A stretch of 64,000 bases of DNA, taken from positions 22,077,667 through 22,141,666 of the forward strand of contig NC_043989.1 of the NCBI RefSeq assembly GCF_902150065.1, written 5' to 3'. Of the stretch, positions 26,593 through 38,275 are shown piece by piece (the first letter of the stretch is position 1; each line of letters opens with the position of its first letter). The stretch is from Myripristis murdjan (lineage: Eukaryota; Chordata; Actinopteri; Holocentriformes; Holocentridae). The notes below the pieces were generated by a model. The model ran no database searches. It had not been told where the DNA came from and saw only the letters and a program-made list of their open reading frames with translations. A program made the translations under genes and the position numbers.

Positions 26593-29213
26593 GTACAGTG
26601 AAATCAGTCTATACCGAGAAGTGAGAGCGTGCTGTTCATTTTTATCAGCCTGACTCAGTCACAGTCACAGCGAAGCCTATCTCCAGTTAGTTTTATATCT
26701 GATAAGAATTTAGTATATGACATTCCCCCCCATGAAGGTCATATCACGCACAGGAGACTGATATAAACTGAACTTAGGCAAAATACTGAACAAAACTGCA
26801 TGATGCTTTCCCCCCCTCCTGATAAGGATTGAATCATATATTTATGTAATTTCATGCTGATCGATAATTGGGCTGCTAATCTATCCTAATTGTACAGCCA
26901 ATGTTAACATTTTGCAGAAATAAATGAAATAGCAAATTACACATTAATTGCCATGTGAATGAAAGTGTGTAGCCCGCAGCCTCCAGCAAGCACGCTCCGC
27001 GCTCATCTTTCTCTTCTACACAATCAAATGAGATATCAGTTTCTGTGTTGACAGGTAGAGATTTAAGGGGTATACCCTGTGCTTTAAGTTGATTTTCTTC
27101 AGAGTCTTCCCAGGTATATCCACCACCTGCTATTACAAACATGTTTCGAGTTGAAAAAGATTAGCACGACAATTAATTAATTACTTGACCTCATTTAGAT
27201 TTAAGGTTGTGAGCTATAGAGATTAATATCCATATCATCCAGTGTCATCGAATTGTATCTCACTTCACGCAATAAGGGGCAATATCTGGTTTACTAACCT
27301 GACCCTAGCACTGTGAGCACTTAGTGTCTGAGTTTGGATAAAAAGTCAAGGTTATGTACATCACAGGCAAGGTGAATGGCAGTTGTTTGAATTGAGGTGC
27401 CTTGGGTCGAGGTTATTCTTCTGCGACCAGTCGGGCTTGCGACAATGGGGAACGTCTTCCTGTTCTCAAACTAACAATATAGGACAGATAACCTCACTAA
27501 CTATGCCTCAAGGGCGCAGCCACGACTGAACCATTATACTGCACACAATGTGGCGTATACACATGGGGGGGCGTCCATTACTGATGAAAAATGGCAAAGG
27601 GCCGGTTTTGGGGAGACAGGGGAGGACATCGAGACGAGGGGAGGGGGCAAGGAGGAGGAGGTGGGGCAAGGAGGAGGAGGGGGCAAGGACCTGGCTGGGA
27701 CGTGGCGCGCCTGTAGATCGGCCTCGGCGTTGTCCTCTGAATGCGAGGAGAAGGAGATGTGGCTTTATATTTGACGAGTGAGGATTTGGAAGAGATGGGG
27801 TGGCAGAGAAGGAGGACGTGAGGGAAGGAGGGAGACATGGAGAGAAGGATTTCACGGATCCAGGATGTCGACACCACTGTTTTCTAAATCCAATAGACGG
27901 GCCCAGCAGACCGTAAATGTGTGCGCACTGCTCATTGCCATCTCAGTGTTTTCGGTAAAACGCAGGGGGGTAATTGACAGAGATGTGAGACACCAGAATC
28001 TACCAGACAGACTGAGAAATGTCAGTTCGGTCACTGGCACATACACCTCTGGCCACATAAACACAGATTTTGAGGTCACGGTGATTGTTCTGCCTACAGC
28101 TATGACCCTTCAGTGGGATGCTGTCCTTCATGACATTAATTGCCTCCCTTAATGCACCCGGTGGTCTTCTTCAGTGTCCCCACATGAGTCATATTAGATG
28201 TGCCCCTATCAGGTCGTGAGTGACACATTAAATCTCGAAGACAAACCAGAGATAAACTAGTTGGTCATTTATTTAAAAAAGACATACAAGCCCATATAGG
28301 CTGATGAACTGAAGCTGAAAGGAGAGATTTAACACACATTGTAGCACCCAGAGCGCACAGGACAGGTGCGCGCGCCTTTATGTGCCTGTTTGCGTGCTTG
28401 TGCGCGCGTATCGGTTTGTGGAAGGCTGTATGCATATTGAGTTGTCCTAGATTGTAAAGCTGCAAGGAGCGCAAACTTTTCTAGGCCCTCGGTGAGACGT
28501 TTAATTAAAAAGCTTGCTCGAGGAGCATCAGGCAAATATTAATGTAAAATGATGCATAAAATCCACAAAACAATTACGTGTATAATTTTCTTAATTTCCT
28601 CTCTGGCACGCTTCCCTTTGAAGATTAAAATCATGTTTCGTTTTATCCCGGTGGGGTTCTAATTGGTTTTTGTGCGTAGCTGGCGAGGAATGTATTTTGA
28701 ATACCGATTCTAATAATACGCTTACGTCGCATTCTCCTTGTTAACAACTGTAAGTGAATTAATAGAGCGTGGAATCCATACTATGAGACTTAGACCCGGA
28801 ATAAATATCACTCGGGAGCACTCCCTCACCCCTCCCGCTGCGCCACAGCGGATGAAAGCAAAATTAAGTGACAGGCGAGTCGTTGCTCAAGGCATGGAAC
28901 ACCACCTCCGCCACGACTATGCTTTTTAAAGAACCTATTCTGCCGCACATCCACAGGGCGGCAGCCACGATCCATCTGTAAAGAGGAATCATGTCTGTAT
29001 TTCAGCGCAGATCATTCTCTGTATCAATAATCACTGATCATTAGTGACGTATGAGGAAGGCACACTACCGTTGTTATCATTGCAGCTTTCTACCGAGAGA
29101 GAAAAACTAGATATTGATAGTTCCCTCAGAAATCACTCCACCGCACGGCTTTACTTATAGATCTCATAATCTTGAGCTACTTGTAACTGAATTTATACTT
29201 TCTTCTCCTACAG
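26593..29213 (+). other. Intron between C-type variable exon and constant exon 1
   Basis: A 2.6-kb intron with GTACAG donor and a polypyrimidine-CAG acceptor (TTCTTCTCCTACAG). A purine-rich, G-rich stretch at about 27600-27860 (repeated GGAGG and GGGGCAAGG) can form G-quadruplexes. The remainder is unique, with AT-rich blocks at about 28500-28740. No further coding exon is visible. Confidence 0.75.
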
Positions 29214-29272
29214 CTCAAGCAGCCCAACACAGATTGGACTCTCACAAAGAATCAGAACTCTTCCATTAAAAG
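29214..29272 (+). CDS. Protocadherin constant exon 1
   Basis: A 59-bp exon, the usual length of constant exon 1 in alpha and gamma clusters, bounded by CCTACAG and AG|GTACTG. Read in phase 0 from the variable exon it gives LKQPNTDWTLTKNQNSSIK plus two bases. QPNTDW matches the start of known alpha and gamma constant regions (QPNPDW, PPNTDW). The acceptor phase fits the variable exon end exactly, so this unit forms a full transcript. The residues after DW differ from both known classes. Confidence 0.88.
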
Positions 29273-29552
29273 GTACTGCCGACCTTTGACCTAATTTTGA
29301 CCTGTAGCATCATGATGTCAAGCAGCTACTCAAAATTTAACGCTACATTCAGTATTATGCATTCATCTGTCTTTTGTTTTCAAGTCAGGCCTGCCTTTTA
29401 AACATGCCTGCATAAAGTGAGCTATTGTAGACTGCCTGAAAATACCACACAGAAGTTCACACAGATATCTGTATATGAATATATGAATATATATATATAT
29501 ATATGAATACTGCATGATATGAGAAATTAATAATTTTATATTCCTCCTGCAG

Positions 29553-29680
29553 CTATAACTCTATCAACATGGATGGCACCTTGATGCGAAAGGCCATGCA
29601 TGCAGACCCAGACAACTATGTCACCTCTATGGCCCCTGGCCAGTACTGGACGTGGGGCACTCACATTAGAGGAATGAAAG
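29553..29680 (+). CDS. Protocadherin constant exon 2
   Basis: A 128-bp exon bounded by TCCTGCAG and AAAG|GTAAGA, in phase with exon 1 (the codon split AG+C gives Ser). It encodes YNSINMDGTLMRKAMHADPD and then a Trp-rich stretch ending YWTWGTHIRGMK. It is longer than I would expect for exon 2 of the alpha or gamma set, and its sequence is not obviously either. The reading frame is open across the whole exon and lost outside it, which supports a real exon. Confidence 0.82.
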
Positions 29681-30098
29681 GTAAGAGTAGCCAAACTTGC
29701 TGCAAAACAAGTTCCACCATAACTATATATGCTATATATGTATAGATGTGTATTCATGTGCAGCATACACACAAATGGATACAAATAGCCTTATTTAGCA
29801 CTTATTGGAGTGCTAATTTGGTCTAGAGACATGATTTTATGTAATGATATTTCTCTTGTAGCTGTTGGTATAACATTGCAGACCTCCACTCAATAACCCA
29901 CCCCCACACTTCAGCTACTGCCCTTTTCATGTTTGACCTTGTTTCTCTCTTTTTCCTTGATTGCCTGTATAAACATTGAGAAAGTGCTAAGCAACTAAAA
30001 AATGCATTAGTGCAGTAGAATCTGACATTTTAATAGTATTCACACATGCAATCATATAACTAGATGCTTTTCCATGACTCACTCATCTTTTACATCAG

Positions 30099-30403
30099 AC
30101 TACAAGATGTCTCCTTCAGCCACTGGGGTCCCTCCTCGCTCCTGGACTCCTCGGTGCACACCCCCACCCCAGCAGCAGCAGCCATCGCTCCCCTCTCACC
30201 CTCACCCACACCCTCCGCCCGACTACCAGCATAATGTGTACATCCCTGGGACACCCTCAGGCTTTTGCACCCTGAGGCCCACTGTGCAGCGCAGTGAGCT
30301 TGATGTCCACAACTCCTTCTCCACATTTGGCAAGAAGCGACGTCTTCAGATGTCCCCCCAAGGAGAGGCTGCCATGATCAACAATGACTTGTACAATGAC
30401 TGA
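30099..30403 (+). CDS. Protocadherin constant exon 3, C-terminus
   Basis: Acceptor TTTTACATCAG, in phase with exon 2 (G+AC gives Asp). It encodes about 101 residues: DYKMSPSATG, a Pro/Gln/His-rich stretch, DYQHNVYIPGTPSGF, then FSTFGKKRRLQM and the end INNDLYND. DYQHNVYIPG resembles the gamma constant region (DYRQNVYIPG); FSTFGKK resembles the alpha one (FITFGKK). The lysine-rich tail that ends both known constant regions is missing. This suggests a separate cluster class, perhaps one of the extra subclusters described in fish and cartilaginous fish; I cannot assign it by name. Confidence 0.87.
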
Positions 30404-30992
30404 CTGGCTTAAAAATACTGACTGCCTGAATGGAAGACTGGACAGGATGGATGGATAACCTCTGATCGAAACAGAGAAGGAGACAGTTAAATACATGAAT
30501 GAGTGAGCAAATAGATTGCCAGTCTCTATGGTGTGAAAACTAGAGTGGACCAGTGACCTGATGAGCAGAATAAATTATGTTTGAATTTGTGGAATTAATG
30601 AATGAACAATCCACCTCTCCAAATATAATGAAAGAAATTGAGTCTCACGGCCATTCATTTGACATGTCACTGCAACATGGCCTTTGCCTATGATTATGAT
30701 TATGATTATGATTTAGACAATCAAACTGAAGCAGCAGTTGTTACATCCAAATGATATTAACAAAACGTATTAAATAGTGGACGACAATTTTGCACATCGT
30801 TATGAATTTATATTTTTAGCTTTTATGGAAAATAAAAATGTTTTTTTTTTTGTATGTTGGTTCGCTGGCAAAGCTGTGACTATGAAGAAATAGCGTGACA
30901 ATGTAAAATATGCAAACTGCAGCAGAGGCAGACAATTCTAAAGGACGAAGGGGGGTCCTTTCAACATGTACTGTATACATTTATGAAATAAA
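30404..30992 (+). terminator. 3' UTR with candidate polyadenylation signals
   Basis: AATAAA occurs at 30569-30574, 30831-30836 and 30987-30992. The last is followed by T-rich and GTGTTGTT sequence, so the transcript most likely ends near 31010. A short (GATTAT)n-like repeat lies at about 30690-30715. Confidence 0.65.
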
Positions 30993-31049
30993 GTATTATT
31001 TTTTATGTTATTTTCTATTAACGTGTTGTTACCCCCTTTCCCGCACCCT

Positions 31050-31089
31050 CCACCCCCCCCCCCCCCCCACCCGCGCGCACACACATACA

Positions 31090-31157
<68 letters not shown>
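31050..31157. repeat. Poly-C followed by (CA)n
   Basis: A C run of about 17 leads into roughly 90 bp of CA/TACA repeat just after the last polyadenylation signal of the C-type unit. Confidence 0.93.
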
Positions 31158-31162
<5 letters not shown>

Positions 31163-32198
31163 TTATAGACAGGTGATACAGGTGATATGTCTTCGCAATA
31201 TCAGGTTAATTTTAAGTTTTCTGGGTCTATATAATGTTTAATCAGTTTGGGTCAATTATTTTGAGGTGAAAAAGTTCCACAGCTACTCTTATAAGGCCCG
31301 TAAGCTTTTTGCCTCAGTAAGCTGTTTTTCATGGTGAGGAATAAACATAGTAAAATGCTAACATATGCTAATTGGAGTGCTTGCATTTCCATTTGCCCGC
31401 AGAGAATTGTGGGGTTCATTAACTGAACAAACAGAACCTCCTCACTCGAAATATCACTTTAATTAAGACCGCGAACACGAACACAAGCGTCAGGGGAAGG
31501 GGTCTCAGCTTCAAATGCCACACCTGGATGTGAGCTAAAGGGCCCGTGGCTCCTCTTTCTGTGCCCTTTTACATCGTATTTCTCAGGGAATGAGGTCCCA
31601 CCATCAACAGATGAGAGCTGGCCAGATTTGAGCAGGGTAATTAGGTCGGCGCATGGCTCAGATTGAAAATAATTCCGTTAATAAGGAAACGGGCGCCCGC
31701 AGAGAGAATGGAGGCGCTTCTGGAGAGCAGACTAACCTTCTTCGTGCCGAGGTGATCCGTGGGGACGGATAGAGAAAGGGGCAGCGATATTTAGGTCAGC
31801 TTGGCTTACTTTCAGATGAGTGAAGAGTGGAGCTCTGCTCTTAAAATAGAGATATAGAATCTCTCACCCTCGGCTCCAAGAACAGGTTTCAGGTCGAAAA
31901 ATTAGTTTAGGGCCATAAAGAAAAAGTGCCCAGATACTTCAAACTTAAGTAAATGTACACAGTAACTACACAGGGTCAAGGAAATTTCACTTCTTTAAAA
32001 TCCACTTGTGGGACTGTTGGTCCACTTGTAGTCAAAACAGGCCCAATTTGGTCCTGCACACTTGTTTTTCCTGCTTGCTGACACTGAATAGAGAAACGTC
32101 TACTCTTTGGTCACTCATAACGGGAGCTGTCCAGGCCTGTGGTGCTGAAACAAGTTTGACCAGCAGTCTCCTGCTGACCGGCTGTATTTTCTTTATTT

Positions 32199-32217
32199 AT
32201 CCGCCAGAGGGCGCGTC
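32199..32217 (+). promoter_or_regulatory. CTCF-like motif
   Basis: CCGCCAGAGGGCGCG is a near-ideal match to the CTCF core. It stands alone in AT-rich sequence. CTCF organises promoter choice in mammalian Pcdh clusters, so a site between two units is plausible as a boundary. Binding is not shown. Confidence 0.5.
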
Positions 32218-32298
32218 TGACACGTATTGCACATTGTCAGATGATAAATATTGGTGGGGAAATTACTAAAAATCTTTACTTCAGTAAAAGCAGCCACA

Positions 32299-32376
<78 letters not shown>

Positions 32377-33220
32377 AATTATGCATTCAAAATTTTTCTT
32401 AAGCAAAAATACTCACTGAAGAATTAGAACTTTGCTAGTATTAATTTGTGCAATAACTAGAAGAAGTATTTTAATGTTGTGGGTCTAATTAAAGATAGAT
32501 AGATAGATAGATAGATGTAGTTAGTTAGTTAGTTAGTTAGATAGTTAAATGTAGTAGAGTAAAAAGTACAATATTTTTCACTGAGGAGTAGAAGAAGTCT
32601 CACAAAATATAAATACTCAAGTAAAGTGCGGGTATCTCAAAATTGTATGTAAGCACAGTAAGAGTGTCTTTGTTTCTTTCAACACTAAAATTTATTCACT
32701 CCCCCTCACACGCATACATACAGCTTCACCACCTTTGTGGCCCAAATGCTTATGTTTACATCACTTTCAACTGTCTTCTGGTTTCAAAGCAACTGAGTGA
32801 CAAACTTAACAGGTTAGCAAAATAATAAGAATAAAAAATGATTTCTTGTATTTTCCTCCCTGGTCCCTATAAGTCAGTTATGTCTCACCTTTGGGACTCA
32901 TGCTCATTAACGCATATCAGCCATGTGGAAACCCAGGGGCAGCATGCTTGCACTTTAGGTCCATGACCAGTGGCTGAGAAATGGTGGACAAATCACAGAG
33001 CAATCTATGCTGTAACAGTGGGTGCATTAAAATCTTTCCTTCTAAGCACACTAACCACAAAGTATCGTCAAATTACCAGTGATTACACATGATAATATTA
33101 AATTAGGATAATAACCAAATTAGGCTTCATCCATGCATTAATTTATATATGTATTCAGTAAAACTGCATGTGACTTATGAGCCTTCTGCATCCTTTTGTA
33201 ATATTCATTTAACGTCAGAC

Positions 33221-33239
33221 ATCGCCAGCAGGGGGTGTC
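33221..33239 (+). promoter_or_regulatory. CTCF-like motif
   Basis: CGCCAGCAGGGGGTGTC is a good match to the CTCF core, in the same orientation as the motif 1 kb to its left. Confidence 0.45.
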
Positions 33240-34927
33240 TTTGAGTAAAAATCACTGCATACCACAGCTGATCAATCTTTATTTTTGTAGGCCAGAGCAA
33301 GAACTTTCATTTTACATTTTCAGCTTAGAGAAGGGGTTACAGTGACCTAACAACCAAACAACTGCAGACACGAAATTAAAAGAAAGAAGAAAGAAAGAAC
33401 ACGAGAAAAGAAGAAAGAAAAGAAAAGAAAAGAAAACAGACAGAAAGAAAGAAAGAAAGAAAGAAAGATGGAGAGCAAACCAGAGAGAGGAGTACCATGT
33501 GGGTGTGGAATTATTCTCGGCAGCAATCATTATCTTCACCAGTAATTAAAACTCTGTTCTGTGTTCTCCCTGAAATATGACAAAAGACAATAAAACAGAA
33601 TGATTAGAATAAAGTAATTTGCAGCCATGAACTTAAAATGTCACTTAATGACTGTGGGCAACATAGACACAGAGACACACACAGACACTTTGAACACTCA
33701 AAAGACATAATGCTTGCTCACTGCATAGTGGGACTGTTGTGTGGTGAAGGGTAAGCATATGAAGGAGGGGTATACCCAGTATAGCATACCCAACTATCAG
33801 CCTAATAACCACTGAAATACAGGGGATTACAAACACTTTTCTCTCGGTCATGTACTTTCCTCATCTCATCAACAGTCACCAAAGCCCTGACTAGATGTCT
33901 GAACAGAACTTAAGTGTCACATCCTAAATCACACATTTGCGATGGAGTGTTGAAAAACGTACATTATTAATTTATTTATTTTATACTATAAGGGAACAGA
34001 AATGGCACAGACTTTGACCTGATTCCAACTGTAGCCTAAACTGACTGTGAGAGATGGAGCAAGGGGAAACCTGTGCTCTCAGTAAGGTCAGCTTTATTTT
34101 TTCAAATGTGATATTTTGAGAGTTAACCTTGCTTGTCGCTGGTTTTGTGCTCGCGTGGAACCCTTTTATGTTTTCTAATGTAACCTTGATAGTTTGAATC
34201 AGCTTCCTACACGTTTTCGGGTGTAATGACATCCGGAAGCTTTTCAGCTGCCACCGGCACATCGTATTCTAATTGCACCTTGCACCTATGAAAGAGCCTC
34301 CAGCATATTCAGGTTAAAGCGCAACTTGTGGCTTTAAATTCTAGATAGCTATAAGTTTCGGCTCACAGGGCAGGTTACGCTTTCAAACATATACCTGCAC
34401 AAAAAGGCGTCATTAGTGGTAGTACTGAAGAGGTGCGCTATGTGACATTTGCCTGGTGTGTGTAGGATATGTGAACAAAACTGCACATCTGGTTCAGCGA
34501 GGGCTACCTGCTTGCCGTAGTTATAGGAGGAAGTGGTTCTGAAATGGGTAAACGAAGCATCTGGTACTTGCTTCCACGTTGTATTTTATCTGTAATTAGA
34601 ATTTAAAGGATTTCTCATAGAACTGAACCCATTAGTCTCCCCGTTTGCAAACACATTTTCCCACCAGTCCAATTGCGTGTTTGGTGTGGATAGTCTAATC
34701 AGCTTCACCCGTTAGGCTTATATTTTCTCGCACTACCTGGCAACCCACGTCGACGACGTAACCTTCAAAAACGTGACGGCGCGAGCTGGCTGTTCCAGAT
34801 CCAAAACACTCTCTGCAAGTTTCAGTCGGCCGGCACGGTGCGTGAGTTCCCCTTTTTTTGTTCAAGGCACATCAGCAAACGTAACACAATTTGCAACGTG
34901 TGTAGAGCGGAAAATTCTCTCTCTCTC

Positions 34928-34972
<45 letters not shown>

Positions 34973-35445
34973 ACACACACATTTGAGTGACGTGCAGAAG
35001 TGCTCAAAAGTGTGCACTGATGATGTTGAGGACTTCTGTCGCCCAACTGAAGACCAGGAGTTGGATCTCAACAGTTTGGTTTTCGTGTTGTTTTACATCT
35101 ACATAATAATAACCTTCAGATACTTTGTCGAGTAGTAAACCTCTATTCCATTTTGGAGAAGTGGTTTCTTAGCTCTACATTTGTTATTTCAACTCAGATG
35201 TGTGAGCTAATCAGTGGTGGTAGCGTACAAATCATTTCCAACCAAAATGTGGTTCATCAAACTGCATCCTCACATCAATCCCTAAAGTATGTTTTCAACC
35301 CTGTCCACATTGGAAAGCCCTATATAACAGCCCAACATGCATTCTTTATCAGGAGCATTGGGGATATGGAACATGGGGCAGAGGGAAAACAAGTCTGAGG
35401 AAACAGTTTCCACTGCCTGATACAGAGATGTATAGTTTTGACATA

Positions 35446-36010
35446 CAGTGGTGGAAAAAAGTTTTCGGACACCCTTAAAATTTTACACAATCTCACAATC
35501 TCAAATATTATCATGAAATATTTGTGGAAAAATCTTTTTTGTGTTTCAAAAGGTGTGGCTGCATTAGACAGATACAAACAAATATATATATATATATTTT
35601 TTTTTGTTTATTATTTACAAGAAAAACTAACAAAACAAAATTCTTGACAGTTGAATCTTTATCTTCAGGTGTGTTTCCTGTGTTAGGTTCCTTGTTTTAG
35701 CCATTTTTGTGTCTGAAGAACTTTCAAATGTGCTGGCTTTATGTAGACACAAAGCTTGGCAACAAAAATTGTGTCTTTTAATAAAAAGAACGACCTTCAT
35801 CACTGGTACCAAAATGACCCAATACTCAAAATTTCTTATGTATTTTTATGGAACCAATCAATTTTAAGTTTTTAATGGCTTTTTTAGGATTTGTTTAGTA
35901 TTTTGGCTGTGACTGTACAAAAAGAAATTGCACTTGAAGACCTAAGAGTGATTTGTTAATGCAATATTTCACAAATGCATGGGGTGTCCGAAAACTTTTT
36001 TCCACCACTG
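35446..36010. mobile_element. Non-autonomous Tc1/mariner-like element (MITE)
   Basis: A 565-bp element bounded by perfect 29-bp inverted repeats starting CAGTGGTGGAAAAAAG and ending with its complement. It is preceded by TA, the Tc1/mariner target, but followed by GT, so the second TA has mutated or been lost. No transposase frame lies inside. Perfect termini suggest a fairly recent insertion, or mobilisation by a related transposase. Confidence 0.85.
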
Positions 36011-37689
36011 GTTGAACATGCAGTAATAATAACTTTTCGAAACACTGAGGGCATGAGGGTCATGAATTAAATAAATACTCTGGGGTAACCTTGGGGAAAA
36101 AAGAAAATGGGATAAGGAAACACTGACTTTCCTGACTTAATTGAGAAAATTATGAATATCTCTGGAATATCTCTGTGTCGCTCCCTTTCACACATACCTT
36201 TTCTCCTTGCCATTGTTCCTTTCATTATCTCTTTTTCCCACCTCTGTACAGTATATCTTACAGCCATATGGATGTCCTTGCTGCAACTGGGAAGCTTCAT
36301 GTCAGCTAACAAGGAGGATTCTAGCGTTTGGGAGCAGACATGCACAGGCCATGATAAACGAACATGGAAAGTGAATCACCTGAATTAGGTGGACAAGTCC
36401 ATGAAATTGATCTGGTGATCGATTCCCTTCAAAGGGGAAGGGTTGTGTAAGAATCTAAATGTTAGTATGAGAAGGGATAAAGAGGAGAGCTGTTACCATC
36501 TGGAGGCAAAAGAGGTGAAAAAAATCGCTGATGCTTTCGGTTCAGGTGGGTAAAATGTAGCACATAATGTTTTCAGCAGAGTTAATACTAGTGATATGTT
36601 CCCATGCTAATTCTCTCCAAGCAAAATAGCTTACATTTAAAATTAACAGTAGCTACCAGGTAATGAATACAAACAGTGAAGTAATAATTATTTATACTGA
36701 TGGAGTTTAAGATAGGCTGGTGACTGTCCTCATGGGTGTATCTGTCAGGATGCCAGTAAAATAATGAAAGTTGGATGCTCAGATTAAGTCCAGTGACAGT
36801 TGTTTTCATTATTCCACAAAGTAACAAAACACATGAGCAACAGGCACACATGGACAGATAAAATGCAGTACTATTGTTGGGGAAAAACAAAAAATACAAG
36901 AGGTTAAAATCAATCTGTCACTTATGTCAAGATAAACTACTAACAATATCAAGATAAGACAAAAGAGAACAGCACTGAACAAGAGTAGAACTGAAGTTGA
37001 CTTACCGATGTTCATAAACAGAGAAGCTGATTACTGCCCTATTAGAAGGTATGGGGAAGAGTGAGAATCAGTGCTACAGCATTTAAATAGGGAGTGAAAC
37101 AGATGAACATACTACTCAGGCTAATGGGTGGTGGCTCAGGGTAAATTAAGGACCAGTCAGAAAGGAGGACAAGGTAAGAAAGGGAAGTTAGGGAAACAAA
37201 AAGGAAATTGTGATTCTTCGGGACAATAAATAATGTCAGTTAATATTAAGAAAATAGTCAGTGCTGAAATCCTTATTCTAGTGGATTTCAACCATGTGCC
37301 ACCAAGGCCTAAAAAGGTATGTAGGTTTTCTTTCCAGGCAATCACTGGTTTCTTCTATCTAGGATAATTAAAATCAATTGATACAGTGTATGGTTGGAAT
37401 AATAATCTGCACTCTTGGAGCTTTGCCTTAAATGATGTATAATAATAACAACTTAATTTATGTAACACCTCTCTAAACAAAAGTACTCAACAAACAGCCA
37501 GCAAAAAAAAAAAAAAATCTGAATAATAATAATAAGTTAGAGGGCAGCCCAGTAGCTCACAATAAGGGACAGTGAGAAAATAAAGATAAGATAATCATGA
37601 AAAAAATAATTAAAAAAAGACAATTCTTATGTGTGTAGGCCTTTTCATAATGTGCCTCTTGCATGTGTAGCCTCAGTATCTAGAGAGGT
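36011..37689. other. Unique intergenic sequence
   Basis: AT-rich sequence with no recognisable gene, repeat or regulatory motif apart from a short A run at about 37505 and small (AAT) tracts. Confidence 0.6.
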
Positions 37690-38275
37690 GACACTGACAC
37701 TGTTCTCCACTCCCTCCTCCAGGAATCATATGACTGCTACAGTTTGAACCCTATTGAAAAAATCAGCCATCATACCAGACCCCAAGAAACCCTGTCCTTC
37801 AGAACTCAACCACTAACCCTAACCGACCAGTTGCCCTCACCTCCATAATTATGAACTGCCTGGAGAAACTGGTGCTGAATATCATCCTGCCAGTTGTCAA
37901 CCCTCACTTGGACCCCCACCAATCTGCCTACAAGGCCAAGCAGGGAATAGAGGATTCTGTGGCATGTCTCCTCCACTCCCTGTTACAGCATCTAGACACA
38001 CCGGATAACTTTGCCAGAATTCTTTTATTGACTTTCGGCTCTGCATTCAAAACAATCCAGCACCACTCGATGATCAATAAACTCCACTCTCAGTGTCCCT
38101 CTAGTCCTCATCCACTGGTTTCACAGTTTCCTGAGCAACAGGCCAGAAACAGGTAGGCACGATAACTTCTCCACTCATCACCTCCAAAGCTGGAGCCCTG
38201 CAGGGCTGTGTCCTCAGTCTGTTCCTGTTTCCCAACCATGTTAACCATTTCCAACCAGAACTATCTCATTTGTAT
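37690..38275 (+). mobile_element. LINE reverse-transcriptase fragment, + strand
   Basis: An open frame at 37851-38156 and the bases around it encode RT-like sequence: RPVALTSIIMNCLEKLVL just before and into the frame, then LDPHQSAYKAKQGIEDSV, then a degraded FSSAF-type motif (FGSAFKT) and, in another frame after 38156, GALQGCVLS. These match the finger and palm motifs of fish non-LTR retrotransposons of the CR1/L2/Rex1 type. The catalytic YxDD region is absent because a second LINE interrupts here. It is 5' truncated and carries frame changes. Confidence 0.8.

Larger units (their letters stand above)
31158..35445. other. Intergenic sequence between the two protocadherin units
   Basis: No gene is supported. 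It contains (AAT)n at 32297-32368, (GATA)n and (TTAG)n at about 32493-32540, GAAA-rich sequence at 33380-33467 and (CT)n at 34913-34968. The unique block at about 31380-31740 has mixed GC and AT-rich homeodomain-like cores and lies just past the constant exons, where mammalian clusters have enhancers; this is positional inference only. A CpG-richer patch at about 34740-34850 has ACGTAA and ACGTGACG strings. Confidence 0.6.

Noticed and set aside
27548-28152. Possible small genes in the C-type intron
   Set aside because: Frames arise from purine-rich repeats or are isolated, with no known motif and no conserved start or splice context.
34773-35135. 120-codon frame near a CpG-richer patch
   Set aside because: Half of it is a (CT)n-coded Ser-Leu run; no family likeness.
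37851-38156. Host gene encoding about 100 residues
   Set aside because: The sequence matches LINE reverse transcriptase motifs, and flanking LINE sequence explains it.
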